Positions 45,450 through 55,100 of a DNA stretch of 64,000 nt are shown here, piece after piece (position 1 is the stretch's first letter; each line of letters begins with the position of its first letter). The position numbers and the translations under genes are program-made. Location: assembly GCA_905221605.1 (NCBI GenBank), contig CAJNDS010002720.1:98501-162500 (forward strand), given 5' to 3'. This DNA comes from Symbiodinium natans (lineage: Eukaryota > Sar > Dinophyceae > Suessiales > Symbiodiniaceae). The notes beneath the pieces were generated by a model, which made no database searches, was not told where the DNA came from, and was given only the letters and a program-made list of their open reading frames with translations.

Positions 45450-48400
45450 CTAAAACCCCAAAGCCCCCAATCCCCAAAACCCCCAAAACCCCAAACCCCC
45501 CAAACCCCCCAAACCCCCAAACCCCCAAACCCCCAAACCCCAAACCCCCAAACCCCCAAACCCCCAAACCCCAACCCCAAAACCCAAAAACCCCCAAACC
45601 CAAAACCCCCAAACCCCAAAAACCCCAAAAACCCCACCCCCCAAACACCAAACCCCCAAAACCCAAAACCCCCAAACCCCACAACCCCACCCCAAACCCC
45701 AACCAAGAACCCCAAAACCCCAAAACCCCAAAACCCCAAAACCCCAAAACCCCAAAACCCCAAAACCCCAAAACCCCAAAACCCCAAAACCCCAAAACCC
45801 CAAAACCTAAACCCTACACCCTAAACCCGAGGAAGGAGGGCTCAAGGCCTGAGGATGGCAGCTCCCCCGCGCCTTTTGGGGCTTAAGGTGGAGTAGGATT
45901 TTTGGGTGTTTGGGGTTTAGGGTTTCGGGTTCAGGGTTTAGGGTTCGGGTTGAGGGTTTGTCTTAGAGTTTGGGGGTTCAATTGCCTACAGGAGCGAAAG
46001 GCCATTGCCCAGGGCCTGAAGTTGCTCGGCGGCAGATTCGCTGGGGGCAAGCCCTAAACCCTAAACCCTAAACCCTGAACCCTGAACCCTAAACCCTAAA
46101 CCCTAAACCCTAAATCCTAAATCCTAAACCCACGTGTCTGAGCGTATTGGGCTCTTGAGGCTCGAGAAGCTCATGCCGGGCGACGAGCTGGGTGGGCAGG
46201 TGGAAGCCGACTGACCGGGGGTTTCGGGTTTAGGGTTTAGGGTTTAGGGGTTTAGGGGTTAGGGGTTTAGGGGTTTAGGGGTTTAGGGGTTTAGGGGTTT
46301 AGGGGCTTAGGGGTTTAGGGGTTTAGGGGTTCAGGGGTTTAGGGGTTTAGGGGTTTAGGGGTTTAGGGGTTTAGGGGTTTAGGGGTTTAAGGGTTTAGGG
46401 GTTTAGGGTTCAGGGCTTAGGGCAATTCAGGGTTGCAAGCCATAGGGTTTTTGAGGGTGGCTTTAGGGTTGAGTTGTGGCGGCTCGGTGTTCGCACGATA
46501 CGCATAGATCCCCGGAGCCCCAAGCCTTGAGCAGATCGCGAATCTGTCTTTAGGGCTCAGGGTTGAGGGTTCAGAATTTCGGGTACACAAACCGTAAATC
46601 CTACCCTAGAAATTCCAAACCCTAAACAAGAGAGTGCAAGTTCACAGGACGTACAGCTGGTGGCGTATGGCTGACCTGAAAAGAAACCAAAAGGGTTTAG
46701 GTGTGTCTATGTGGGATTGCAAGAGTTTAGGGTTTAGTGTCTCAGAGTATGAGGGTGCTGTGTGGGGTTTGCCTTACCCCAAACCCTAAACCCTAGACCC
46801 TAAACCCCAAACACTAAACCCTAAACCGTAAAAACCCTAACCAAAAACCCTAAACCCCAAACCCTACTCCTAAACCCTAAGCCCTCAACCCTGAAACCCT
46901 AAAGCCCTAAAACCCTAAAACCCTAAAAAACCCTAAACCCTAAAAACCCTAAACCCTAAACACCCTAAACACCCTAAACACCCTAAACACCCTAAACACC
47001 CTAAACACCCTAAACCCCCTAAACACCCTAAACACCCTAAACCCCCTAAACACCCTAAACACCCTGAACCCCCTAAACACCCTAAACACCTTAAACACCT
47101 TAAACACCCTAAACACCCTAAACGCCCTAAACACCCTAAACCCCCTAAACACCCTAAACACCCTAAACACCCTAAACACCCTAAACACCCTAAACACCCT
47201 ACACATCCTAAGCACCCTAAACACCCTAAACACCCTAAACACCCTAAACACCCTAAACACCCTAAAACCCCTAAACCCTCAATCCTGAGTAGGTCTTCTT
47301 TAAAGCAGGTGACCAGCGTGATGCCTTTTGGCGTCTTCGTGAAGGTCGGCGCAGAGAGCGACGGGCTCCTGCACGCCCCACGCCCAGTCTAGGGTTTAGG
47401 GGTTCGGGTTTAGGGTTTAGGGTTTAGGGTTTCGGGGTTTAGGGTTTAGGGTTTCGGGTTTAGGGTTCCGGGGTTTAGGGTTTAGGGCTTGGGGTTTGGG
47501 GTTTCGGGGTTTAGGGTTTGGGGCTTGGGGTTTGGGGTTAAGGTTTTCAGGGGTTAGGGTTCAGGGCTTAAGGCAACCGATCCTGGATTGCCTCGTGCCG
47601 AAGGTTTTTTCTTGTCATTTGCGGCTTTGGTGATGGGGTGTTCTTCGGCTTTGAGGCAGAGGAGATTAGTTTCAGAGGTTGCAAAGGGTTTGTTCGGGTT
47701 TTCGAGTGTCAGGGTTTCGGAGCCGTGTTGGGAAGTTGCCCTAAACCCTAAACCCAAAACCCTAAACCCCAAACCCCAAACCCCAAACCCTAAACAAGTT
47801 GTTCTCAGAAAGAAGAGAAGGGAAAGGTGATTTCTGAAGTCCTCATTCATGACTTGGCGCACAGTTCTCAGAAGGAATGAGGGAAGTAGGTTCCCTATAG
47901 GCCCCTATGTATCACCCTTTAAGGGATTCTGTAGGGATCCTCTTTCCCCAAGGCCCTTCACTTTACGAAGAACCAGCAAGGCCCCTAGACCTCCCTGTTT
48001 GGGCCTCTGAGATCAAGCGCGTCAACGACGGCATCGTCACCGACTTAACCAAGCTGTTTCAGCGAGGAGACACGCCACTTATCAGGGTTCTTAAGGGAGG
48101 GAGGTTGCTGGGGGGTAGGTATCTAGGGAGCCTTAGGGAAGCTTAGGGGGCCAGAGGGAGTAGTGGGGAGTATTCAAACTTGGGTTGCATAGCCCCCTTG
48201 AACCCCCCCACCCGTAAGAACTCTGTAATCCCACGTGTCTGTTCGGTTTTCCGTTCGAGACCTGGGCTCTCCACCAGTTCTGGCCTCTTCAGTGAAGCGC
48301 GTCGGCCATGTTCTTCGAGTTCTGCTTTCCTAAACCCTCAACCCTAGAACTTTAGAACCCTCAAACCCTACAACCCTAAAACCCTAAGCCACAAACCCTC

Positions 48401-48752
48401 AACCCCTAAACCCTAGAACCCTAGAACCCTAGAACCCCAGAACCCTAAAACCCTAAAACCCTAAACCCTAAAACCCTAAAACCCTAGAACCCTAAAACCC
48501 TAAAACCCTAAAACCCTAAAACCCTAAAACCCTAAAGCCCTCAAACCCTCAAACCCTAAAACCCCAACACCCAAAAACCCTAAAACCCTCAATCCCCAAA
48601 CCCTCAAACCCTCAAACCCTCAAACCCAAAACCCAAAACCCCAAGCCCTAAGCCCTAAACCCTGAACCCTATGAAGGAGACATGGTGGTCGTCCGGGTCT
48701 TCGCAATAAACAGAGGCAAATTGGAGCTGGAGCTGGCCCCTGGGCCTGATTT
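37122..48752 (+). CDS. Multi-S1-domain RNA-binding protein gene
   Basis: Plus-strand exons splice in frame into several S1 (OB-fold) domains. Inferred exons: 37122-about 37172, 37341-37428, 37783-37849, perhaps 38677-38703; 41289-41335, 41588-41646, 42320-42345, 42741 (or 42746)-42776, 44901-44978, 45992-46050, 46160-46199, 47309-47374, 48012-48066, 48677-about 48752. Key joins are EGFA+HVSKLRDGYV, VVAVCNA+GADVNIGAAK, SQIA+DGKPVADV, KKGDKVK+AWVKSQDFK, GDELGGQ+VTSVMPFGVFV and KLFQRG+DMVVVRVF. Each gives the family's strand order (VxxVxxFGxFV, GLLHxS, GDxVxVxV). S1 domains bind single-stranded RNA, as in ribosomal protein S1, EF-Ts fusions or Rrp5; I cannot tell which. Introns of 0.2-3.4 kb are telomere-like arrays with GC, GA or GT donors; one holds a DNA element. 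The start is not located. Confidence 0.7.
37859..38670. repeat. TTTAGGG arrays then CCCTAAA array (S1 intron)
   Basis: TTTAGGG at 37859-37915 and 38315-38418 (with TTGAGGG units), CCCTAAA at 38546-38655. Between 38,420 and 38,545 is a unique island with a possible exon (after GGCGCAG). All of it lies within one inferred intron of the S1 gene. Confidence 0.8.
38880..39210 (+). other. Coding-like relic, unidentified
   Basis: A unique 330-bp island. One plus frame reads LSRWRLWGVEAPVPVLDEWG, and after a short break another reads EMLLREQHQGWQPRKHDKRH. Both look protein-like, but in different frames. It may be a fragment of a retroelement polyprotein or a captured gene. It is not needed for the S1 gene and lies in its intron. 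Confidence 0.3.
39215..41280. repeat. CCCTAAA and long CCCCTAAA 8-mer arrays
   Basis: CCCTAAA/CCTTAAA mixtures (39,210-39,370; 39,490-39,550), a long CCCCTAAA 8-mer array (39,895-40,335) with CCCCTGAA variants, TTTAGGG (40,415-40,482) and CCCTAAA (40,605-40,685). Exon-like islands at 40,520-40,560 (EEAIAEPLVARLR) and 40,887-40,950 (EIGNKDLLRDFKILGFTRLG) remain unassigned. Confidence 0.8.
42374..42680. repeat. TTTAGGG and CCCTAAA inverted pair (S1 intron)
   Basis: TTTAGGG (42374-42530, about 20 units) and CCCTAAA (42606-42680) face each other with a 75-bp spacer. They make up nearly the whole intron between the 42,345 and 42,741 exon ends. Confidence 0.9.
43063..44648. mobile_element. TIR element with gene-like cargo, long copy
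   Basis: It begins GGATGAATAGAACTTGCATG, matching the left end of the short copy at 6504, and ends CCCTATACAATTTCTAT, matching its right end. The right part has the ACTTTCG/CGTTTCG repeats and a CAAAAACTCGCTCAAA motif also found in the short copy. The left and right inner flanks share a duplicated segment (TTATTTGTC...AGCTCACAAGC at 43,117-43,152 and TTATTTATC...AGCTGACAAGC at 44,264-44,297). Between these lies about 1.1 kb of unique cargo. The element sits within an S1-gene intron, surrounded by CCCTAAA arrays. Transposase motifs are not evident. Confidence 0.6.
43207..44245 (+). CDS. Cargo reading frames in TIR element, unidentified
   Basis: The first open segment (43,207 to a stop at about 43,457; ELDEPVLKDGFVTPSMIFGE and onward) follows a canonical GTAAGT...TTCAG intron at 43,145-43,206. 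A second segment starts at the ATG at 43,771 (MATETVTEVIDKEQLRRGMV) and runs to about 43,950. A third covers 44,050-44,250 (LPGVVWQVVTVLSAKNFPGL; TQAFKQAMEDTMIHLESRVF). An AG at about 43,690 preceded by a T-rich tract suggests a second intron. Lower GC and canonical splice signals differ from the neighbouring S1 exons, which fits cargo brought in by the element. No domain recognised; start, end and exon joins are tentative. Confidence 0.35.
44650..45310. repeat. CCCTAAA, then TTGAGGG/TTTTAGGG arrays
   Basis: CCCTAAA (44,780-44,890) leads into the S1 exon at 44,901. After the exon come TTGAGGG units (44,995-45,085) grading into TTTTAGGG and TTTCAGGG 8-mers (45,085-45,290). Confidence 0.85.
45400..45812. 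repeat. (AG)n tract and CCCCAAA/CCCCAAAA array
   Basis: About 22 AG units (45,400-45,445) are followed by CCCCAAA and CCCCCAAA units and then a pure CCCCAAAA block (45,715-45,805). CCCCAAAA is the telomere repeat type of hypotrich ciliates and Euplotes. The Gly-Phe-Trp reading frames on the minus strand are repeat translations. Confidence 0.9.
46226..47275. repeat. TTTAGGGG 8-mer and CACCCTAAA 9-mer arrays
   Basis: TTTAGGGG (46226-46410), then a unique part (46,430-46,760), mixed CCCTAAA units, and an array of about 33 copies of the 9-mer CACCCTAAA (46,955-47,275). The whole is the intron between the GDELGGQ exon and the VTSVMPFG exon. The RVFRVFRV frame on the minus strand is a repeat artefact. 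Confidence 0.9.
47385..48010. other. S1-gene intron with TTTAGGG block and MITE-like part
   Basis: TTTAGGG with TTTCGGG/TTTGGGG variants (47,390-47,545), then unique sequence. From 47,868 (TTCTCAGAAGGAATGAGGG) to 47,985 (ACGAAGAACCAGCAAGG) the ends resemble the GGTTCTTAGTAGGGAATG MITE family. No gene of its own. Confidence 0.5.
48130..48670. repeat. CCCTAAAA 8-mer array (S1 intron)
   Basis: CCCTAAAA, CCCTAGAA and CCCTCAAA 8-mers (about 48,325-48,660), the complement of the TTTTAGGG type known as the Chlamydomonas telomere repeat. It directly precedes the exon starting at 48,677. Confidence 0.85.
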
Positions 48753-48767
48753 CGGTTCGGGGGGTTT

Positions 48768-48772
48768 AGGGT
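48768..48772. other. Target-site duplication AGGGT, left copy
   Basis: AGGGT immediately left of the left LTR, repeated at 57648-57652. The five-base length is the usual one for copia integrases. The sequence is a slice of TTTAGGG. Confidence 0.9.
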
Positions 48773-49032
48773 TGATGATCATCAAAGGCCGGCGAGGCCC
48801 CGACAGACATGTGCATGGCAGCAAAGGCTTCGAATTGAGGATTCTTTTTCGGCCAAAAACCTGAGCTTCATGCTGTAAGTACTTTACATGGCTTTCGTCG
48901 CCTTCATGGCCTTCATGGCCTTCATGGTCTTCATGGCTTTCAAGCCCTGTACGTGGCCCCAAGACCACACCCCAAGCTCCGCTTGGGCCATACATCCGCT
49001 GAGGATCAGGATATGCACCTTGGCCGCTTGCA
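48773..49032 (-). repeat. 3' LTR of the copia element
   Basis: 260 bp, identical by eye to the copy at 57,388. It contains a tandem 9-mer CCTTCATGG (about 48,900-48,940). Ends are TGATGATC and GCTTGCA in plus-strand reading. Confidence 0.95.
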
Positions 49033-49041
49033 CTCCTCCTC
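49033..49041 (-). promoter_or_regulatory. Polypurine tract
   Basis: On the minus strand GAGGAGGAG directly precedes the 3' LTR, the expected primer for plus-strand DNA synthesis. A short perfect hairpin (AACCCC TTC GGGGTT) lies just upstream at 49046-49060. Confidence 0.75.
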
Positions 49042-49180
49042 GATTAACCCCTTCGGGGTTCAATCGCCTTCATACACCGGCCAAAAATCCAGTGTCGATA
49101 GTGAATTCATCCAGGCTCACATCCAGCTCGTGGCTCCACCACACCCAGAAACTGGTATATCATGCAACATTGGCTTGGCT

Positions 49181-52100
49181 TCATCCACTCCTTGAAAGTC
49201 CCAGTCGCCTCGCCTGAACTTCAATCGGAGTGGATCTTGTAGACGATGCACTTGGCGTAGGAGGCGGTTGGTATTCGGGGTGCTGGGACCCATGCATGAA
49301 CAGCGTCCTGTCAGTTATGCAGAAATTGCAGTACCGTGCTCGGCAAAGACCTCTGTTCAGACTGCGATTCCTTAGCCCCTCGCAGAACTCATGCGTATGC
49401 ACCGTTTCACGGTGCTGTGTCATGAAGAAAGGCCCGACGAACCCCCTGAAATCGGACTCCAGAGGATCCGTCTGCACTCCTCGATCCTCCCAACGCCGAC
49501 TCCTTGCACCTTCCGGTTGTTGACGTGGCACAGGTGGAGGTTGCTTGTAGCCTTGGTTGGACCTTTCACTCAGGCCCTCCTCGACCGCTTGCTCTGCTGC
49601 CCTGCGTGCCCGATCTTGTAGTCGCTGCAAACGTCTTGACTGCCTTTGCTCCAGCCTGTCTTCAAACACGAAGCCTGCAATCCACTTCAACCCTTCCCAA
49701 ACAGCCACTGCAGCGACCACCAAAAGCAAACCCACAAACGTCAGCTCCGGTTGCAAACCATAGTAGGCGACCGCATCATCGCCCTCATCTTCCATGGCCG
49801 TTGTTTCCCCAATCTGGATCACCAGCAACAAGCACAGCAGTTTCATCATGCATGCTTGCCTCTGTCTTGTGCCACCAGACTCTGGGATATCGACGAAATT
49901 CCACAGCAGGAGCAGCTGTCGCAATCTGTCTTGTCCATGTACCTTTGTCCCAAGGTCTGCCAACTGCGAATGTCCAGGGGTGTGACCAACTGTTAAAGCT
50001 CCAGCCACCACCATGTCTCTGACTCCTGCACATCTCACCTTGAGATGGCGGGTCCGCCAGCTTCCTGGTCCAGCTCCCAGCAGTCCTTCTGCTGCTGCGT
50101 TGTCAACGTGTAGATGACGTTGGGTTGCCACAGCCAGGATCTCGTCGATGACGCTTCCAGCACTTTCGGCCAAGACCACAGCCTCTGAGCCAGCAAAAAG
50201 CTCTGCTTCCGCCACGCTCACTGTGGCAAACGATTGCTTTCCTGCCTTCCACGTGACCACGCAGTCATTCACTGTAAACACTGAGGCACCATAGCTTCGC
50301 TCTCCATGGGGAGCAAAGCTAGCATCCGAAAAGACTTGTAGTCGAAGGGCTCCCTCAACTTCCCCATCCAACTTCTTGGCTCCTGGCATGCTGTACCTCT
50401 CCAGATGTCCAATCGACACAGGCGTTTGCCCACTTCGAGGTTGCCCAACCACCAGCTTCATTTCTGCTGTGCCAGCAACGTAAGCCAGAAGTCTTGTAGC
50501 CACCTGCGAAACACGCCGCGGTCGACGGGTTACAGAGGAGGACATCCATCCAACGACATATTGGATGTCTGGTCGTGACCGACTGGTCAGCCACAACAAT
50601 TCGCCGACTTGGCGTTGCGAACATCGCAACTCCTCCTCGCTGTACTCCTCCTGGACGTCATAGTCACCGTCTAGCCATTCACGAGGAACATGCGTGTACA
50701 TGGCTCGAACATCTGTCATTTCGTGGCTTCGTAGTAGGTCTCGAATGTACCCTCCTTGCCCAATCATGTACTTGCCGTCACGCAGCCAAAGCTCCATTCC
50801 AAGGTACCTACTCGGCTCGTCTCCATTGACCCATTCCAGCGGTGATGCGGGCCATTCTTCACGCACCCATGAGTCCACCGCCTTGATCACATCCGGCTCG
50901 CCCAGGTACAGGAAATCATCAACATACGTGACTGCCAACCCAACCAGTCGGTTTTGTTCATCCAGTACTCGCCAAACGTCCGGCTCCGAAACCAATTGCT
51001 CCAACCTCAAGTGCTGGTCCTTGAACCGTATGCGAGCAGCTCTGAACCTCTTGTTGCGATAGTCGCTCCATAGTGCTGGGCTTTCACGTAGTCCATATAG
51101 CGGTCTATCCACTATCCACGTTTTTCCATCACATTCTTCATGAAACCCTGCATTCTGGACCACCTTTGGCGCCTTGATGCCGTACTTTGGGAGGTCCTTT
51201 GGCCACTCTGCCAACAAGAAAGCTGATGTGATGTCGCTGATCGCAGCCGCCCATTTCCGTGACCCCGCCACCGACAGAGCGATGCGCACCGCCTCGGCCG
51301 ACGTTCCCCCAGCATAGACGTCCATGGTGGTCTGATCCGCCGACACGTGGTTTCCACACAGCACAATCCTGCATTTCCTCCTGCACATTTCGGAGCTTGA
51401 GGACGGAGGCTTTAGCGTGAAGATTCCTTTCGCCGGCACCGTTTTCAGTAGCCCCTTTTCTTCGAGCAACCTTGCCTCATGGTCTGGTATTGCCCGAAGC
51501 GTTCCCGATGCAAACAGTGCCTGAATCTCCTTTGCAATGGCCCCCCTCCACTTCGCAATGTTCTCCTTGACTTGTCCCAGGGGAACAGTGTGCACCACTT
51601 CAAGTGGTACCTTGAGGTTTGCTATCATCTCTTCGTAGTTCACCTCAGACTCCGGTTCAAGGGCAATGGCCATAAGATGAACATCCCTTGCTGTTCTCGC
51701 CTCCTCCAGGTGTGTGCCCACAGTGGTCAGGAATCCCGTGATTTGACCTTGTAGTCCTTGAAGATCATCTTGCACAACACCTCGGGCTCGTTTTAGTTGC
51801 TCACCCAACGCTTCCTCCTCCTCAAGTAGCAACTTCAAAGCCCTTTCTCGATGCTGCATGTCCTCAATGACCATATTCAGCTCCACCACGGTTTCTTGCA
51901 GTTGGCGTATAAAGGTGCCTTCTCCTGGTACTTGACTATGGCCATCCTTCCCAATCGCACGTAGCGCCGGCCCTTCACAAGCTTCCTCATCCAGATTGAA
52001 GTCCAAAGCGTCCAACTGCTCCCTGTCCCTAGGCACCAATCTCCAAGGCTCTCGGATTCCATAGGCAATCAGAACCAGTCTTTCCCCGGTCCAATTTTTC

Positions 52101-55100
52101 ACCAGGTGGTTCTTCTTTGGGTCGAAGATCACCGGGCCATCTTCGACTCGATGTAGACGTCCTCTTCGCTCCTTGTCCTTGTAGTGCTCAATGTCATCGC
52201 CACCCTCCTCCTCTATCCAAACTTCTCCACCCTCAAACTCAGAAATCGGCATCACTGCTGTCAAGCCTGAGTTATTGACGTCACGGTGGTAGTTGACCTT
52301 GTTGTTGAGGGATAGGCACACGCTGCTGAACTTGTGGTCGGGGAGTGTTTGTCTTACATACTGGGCCAGCAATCTTGTAGTCTCCGGAAACTTCCTTGTT
52401 GGCACCCGAAGCCCAGCAACGCCTCCATGTACGAAAGCACCCGTGCTCCAGGTCTTTCCTTCTACATCCGTCTCCCTGGGCTGTGTCATCGTGGGAAGCA
52501 TCTCCATCAGCATCTCGATGTCCTCTGGCATGATGTGTCTTCCAGCGGTCAGAACCCGATTTGCATAGACCTCCGCCTCGTGGACCGGCTCATCATCATC
52601 CTCCTGCATTTCTGTTTGTTTGGTTTTTCCTTTGACCCTTCGCTCAGGCGCTGGGTTCTCCACCTCAAATACTGCCTTGTCCACAAACTCTTCAGGCTGC
52701 AGCAAACCTTCCCGCAGGTGAGTGCTCACCACGAAGTATCCGCCAGCGAATCTGACCAAGCTTCCACCATGCACATCGGTTGCTGGTCCCACATAGACTC
52801 CAGGGCCCCATTTTGGATCAAATCTCCAAGGCTCCTTAGTGTATCGCTTCTTCTTCACCATGACCTCGGCTCCAAACGGTAAGGCTTCATGTTCTCGCCC
52901 ATCAAGACGAAGTCGATGCACCCAAGCCGAGTAGTTCATGGCGAGGTACCAGCACGATGCCGGCAGCTTGGCTGAGTAAAGCAGTCTTCGTGCCCAGCCC
53001 TTCAACTTTTTGACCGCCGCTTCCGCCCGCCCGTTGGCCTGTGGTGCTTGGCCTTCCGTAAACGACATCAGCACGTCCCTGTCCGCGAACCATTGCTTGA
53101 GTTCTTGATGCCTTAGCTCCCGTGCCCTGTCAGCGTGGGCTCGAGCAACTGGAAATCCTTCGGCCCTCACCTCCAGGTAGATTTCCTTCACTAGGGGATG
53201 CACTTCTCTTGCCATCCTAGTCCTCATAGGTCTCACATAATACCTGGTCTCATACTCCAGGCCATGTCCCACCTCCACAAAGAGCTTGGCATACTCCTCA
53301 TCACTCACAGTGTTCGCAGACCGACGGGCTTCGTCTTCATCCTCACCCTCGAGATCTGGCTCTTGTTCAAGGTCCTCCTCGAAGAGACCACGAAGCCCCC
53401 CTTCTGGCTCCTCCTCTTCCTCCTCAATCTCAGGGGGAAAAAACTCATCATCCTTCTGTTCTTCTGAACTTTCCTCCTTGAGCTTGACCAGGTCCTTTGG
53501 GTATGTGTAAGCAGCTACTAGGGCGTAGCGGTAGTCGTTGTAGTCGATGTCTTCACCACACTCCTTCAGCGGTCCGATGACATCATAGCTGATCACATAG
53601 GCGCTAGGTGTCTCGACCCTTTTATGCTGTCTTCCAGTTGCTGACGCCATTACACATGTTTGGCACCTGCGATCGTACCTCATGTGTCCACTCCTGACGT
53701 GCTCCTTCCAGTACTCAAGCTGCTTGTCAGACATGTCCGCAAATCGCCGAGGTCCACGCATTGCCCTGAGTCTACAGGTTGGTGGTTGCTTTCTCCATTC
53801 CAGCACCGCATTCACGAGGTCGCCGTCATTGGCACACACTTCTTCGAGAGGAAGAGATGTTAATCCCTTGGTTGCTGCGCCCTGAATTTGTCCAGCAATC
53901 CTTTCCATCATGTTGCTTGCAGCGAAATCATCCCACACACCTTCAGTTCCCAAGAGCTCTTCACCTCCCTCGGAAAGCCTTGCTTCGAAGTATGGCGCTG
54001 GTGCATACACTCTCGTCGCAGCTTCCTTGGCCACCTCCCACACCATCATTTGCTTCAGCATTAACTCATCCCTGTAGTTGCTCCATTTGGATGGACCACC
54101 GATGATGCCTTCGATTCGGTTGGTGGCAGCTCCCCAAAGAAGCGCGCGATACACACCTGCCACCCTCTTCAGGTTCAGAGACTTGCTCAACTCCGAGTCC
54201 AAATTGATGACCACGACGTCCGGACCTTCGAGCAACTTATACTCCACAGGCGTGCCCTTGATGCCCTTGTTGCAAATCCTCACCACCCACCTCGCTGTCA
54301 TCATTCTCTTCCGCGTTCTCCGGTTCACGGGAAGCGCTGCGAGGTAGTTCCAGCCAGCCTTGTCGCTGATGTTGATTTCTTCCGCCAATGAGGACTTGAT
54401 GGTTTCAGGCACCCCCTTGTAGATGGAGTCGTCGGCATTGATGGCCGCCAGCAGAGAGGTGCGTTGTCCCTGACTTACGTAGTCCTTGAGGTACTTCTTG
54501 AAGTTGTTGCCATTTTCCATACCCTTCAAAGACTTCTTGCCCTCGGAAGTGCGCCGCTTCAGGTCCTCAAGTTTCTTGTCCTCGAGCTGCTTGATGAGGG
54601 TTAAAGCCTGGGCCTCAGACACTGTTGGACATGATCCAACCACGCTGGTTTTGATGGGACCCCACTCAGGATGAGTGACCACCGTTCCATGCTTCTTGGT
54701 CCACGACACCCTGCAGCCAAGCACTTCCACCAGAGCTCCCAGTGGCACGATTGGTGACGGCATGGTTGTCGATGTTGTCTTGGTTGGAAAGAGCGTGCCG
54801 TTCCTTGCTTGCTTCAAAGTGACCATGCCCCCATCTGCAAGCTGAACAGACACGGTCTCAGCGCCCGAGAGTTCCTCGTCAGTCGCAGCCCGAAAAGGAT
54901 GTGATGCCCCACTGTCCAGCAGGCCTGCTCGCCCTGGTAGACCGTCACGCAATTCACGAAGACCTTCTACCGTGAACGCTGGTGGACTCATAGGCTTGAC
55001 CATCATCTTCAGCTGTCTCATCTCCTTCAGCATGGCTTGCGCCTGTTCCATAAGTTCCTTGATGCCATCTGACCCCACTGGCTCACCCAGCACCACTGAA

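Noticed and set aside
45314-45803. Overlapping minus-strand frames rich in GFWGFGVL with a Ser-Leu run
   Set aside because: Repeat translation of CCCCAAAA and the (AG)n tract; no complexity or start context.
46949-47260. RVFRVFRV frame of 103 codons, minus strand
   Set aside because: Direct translation of the CACCCTAAA 9-mer array.
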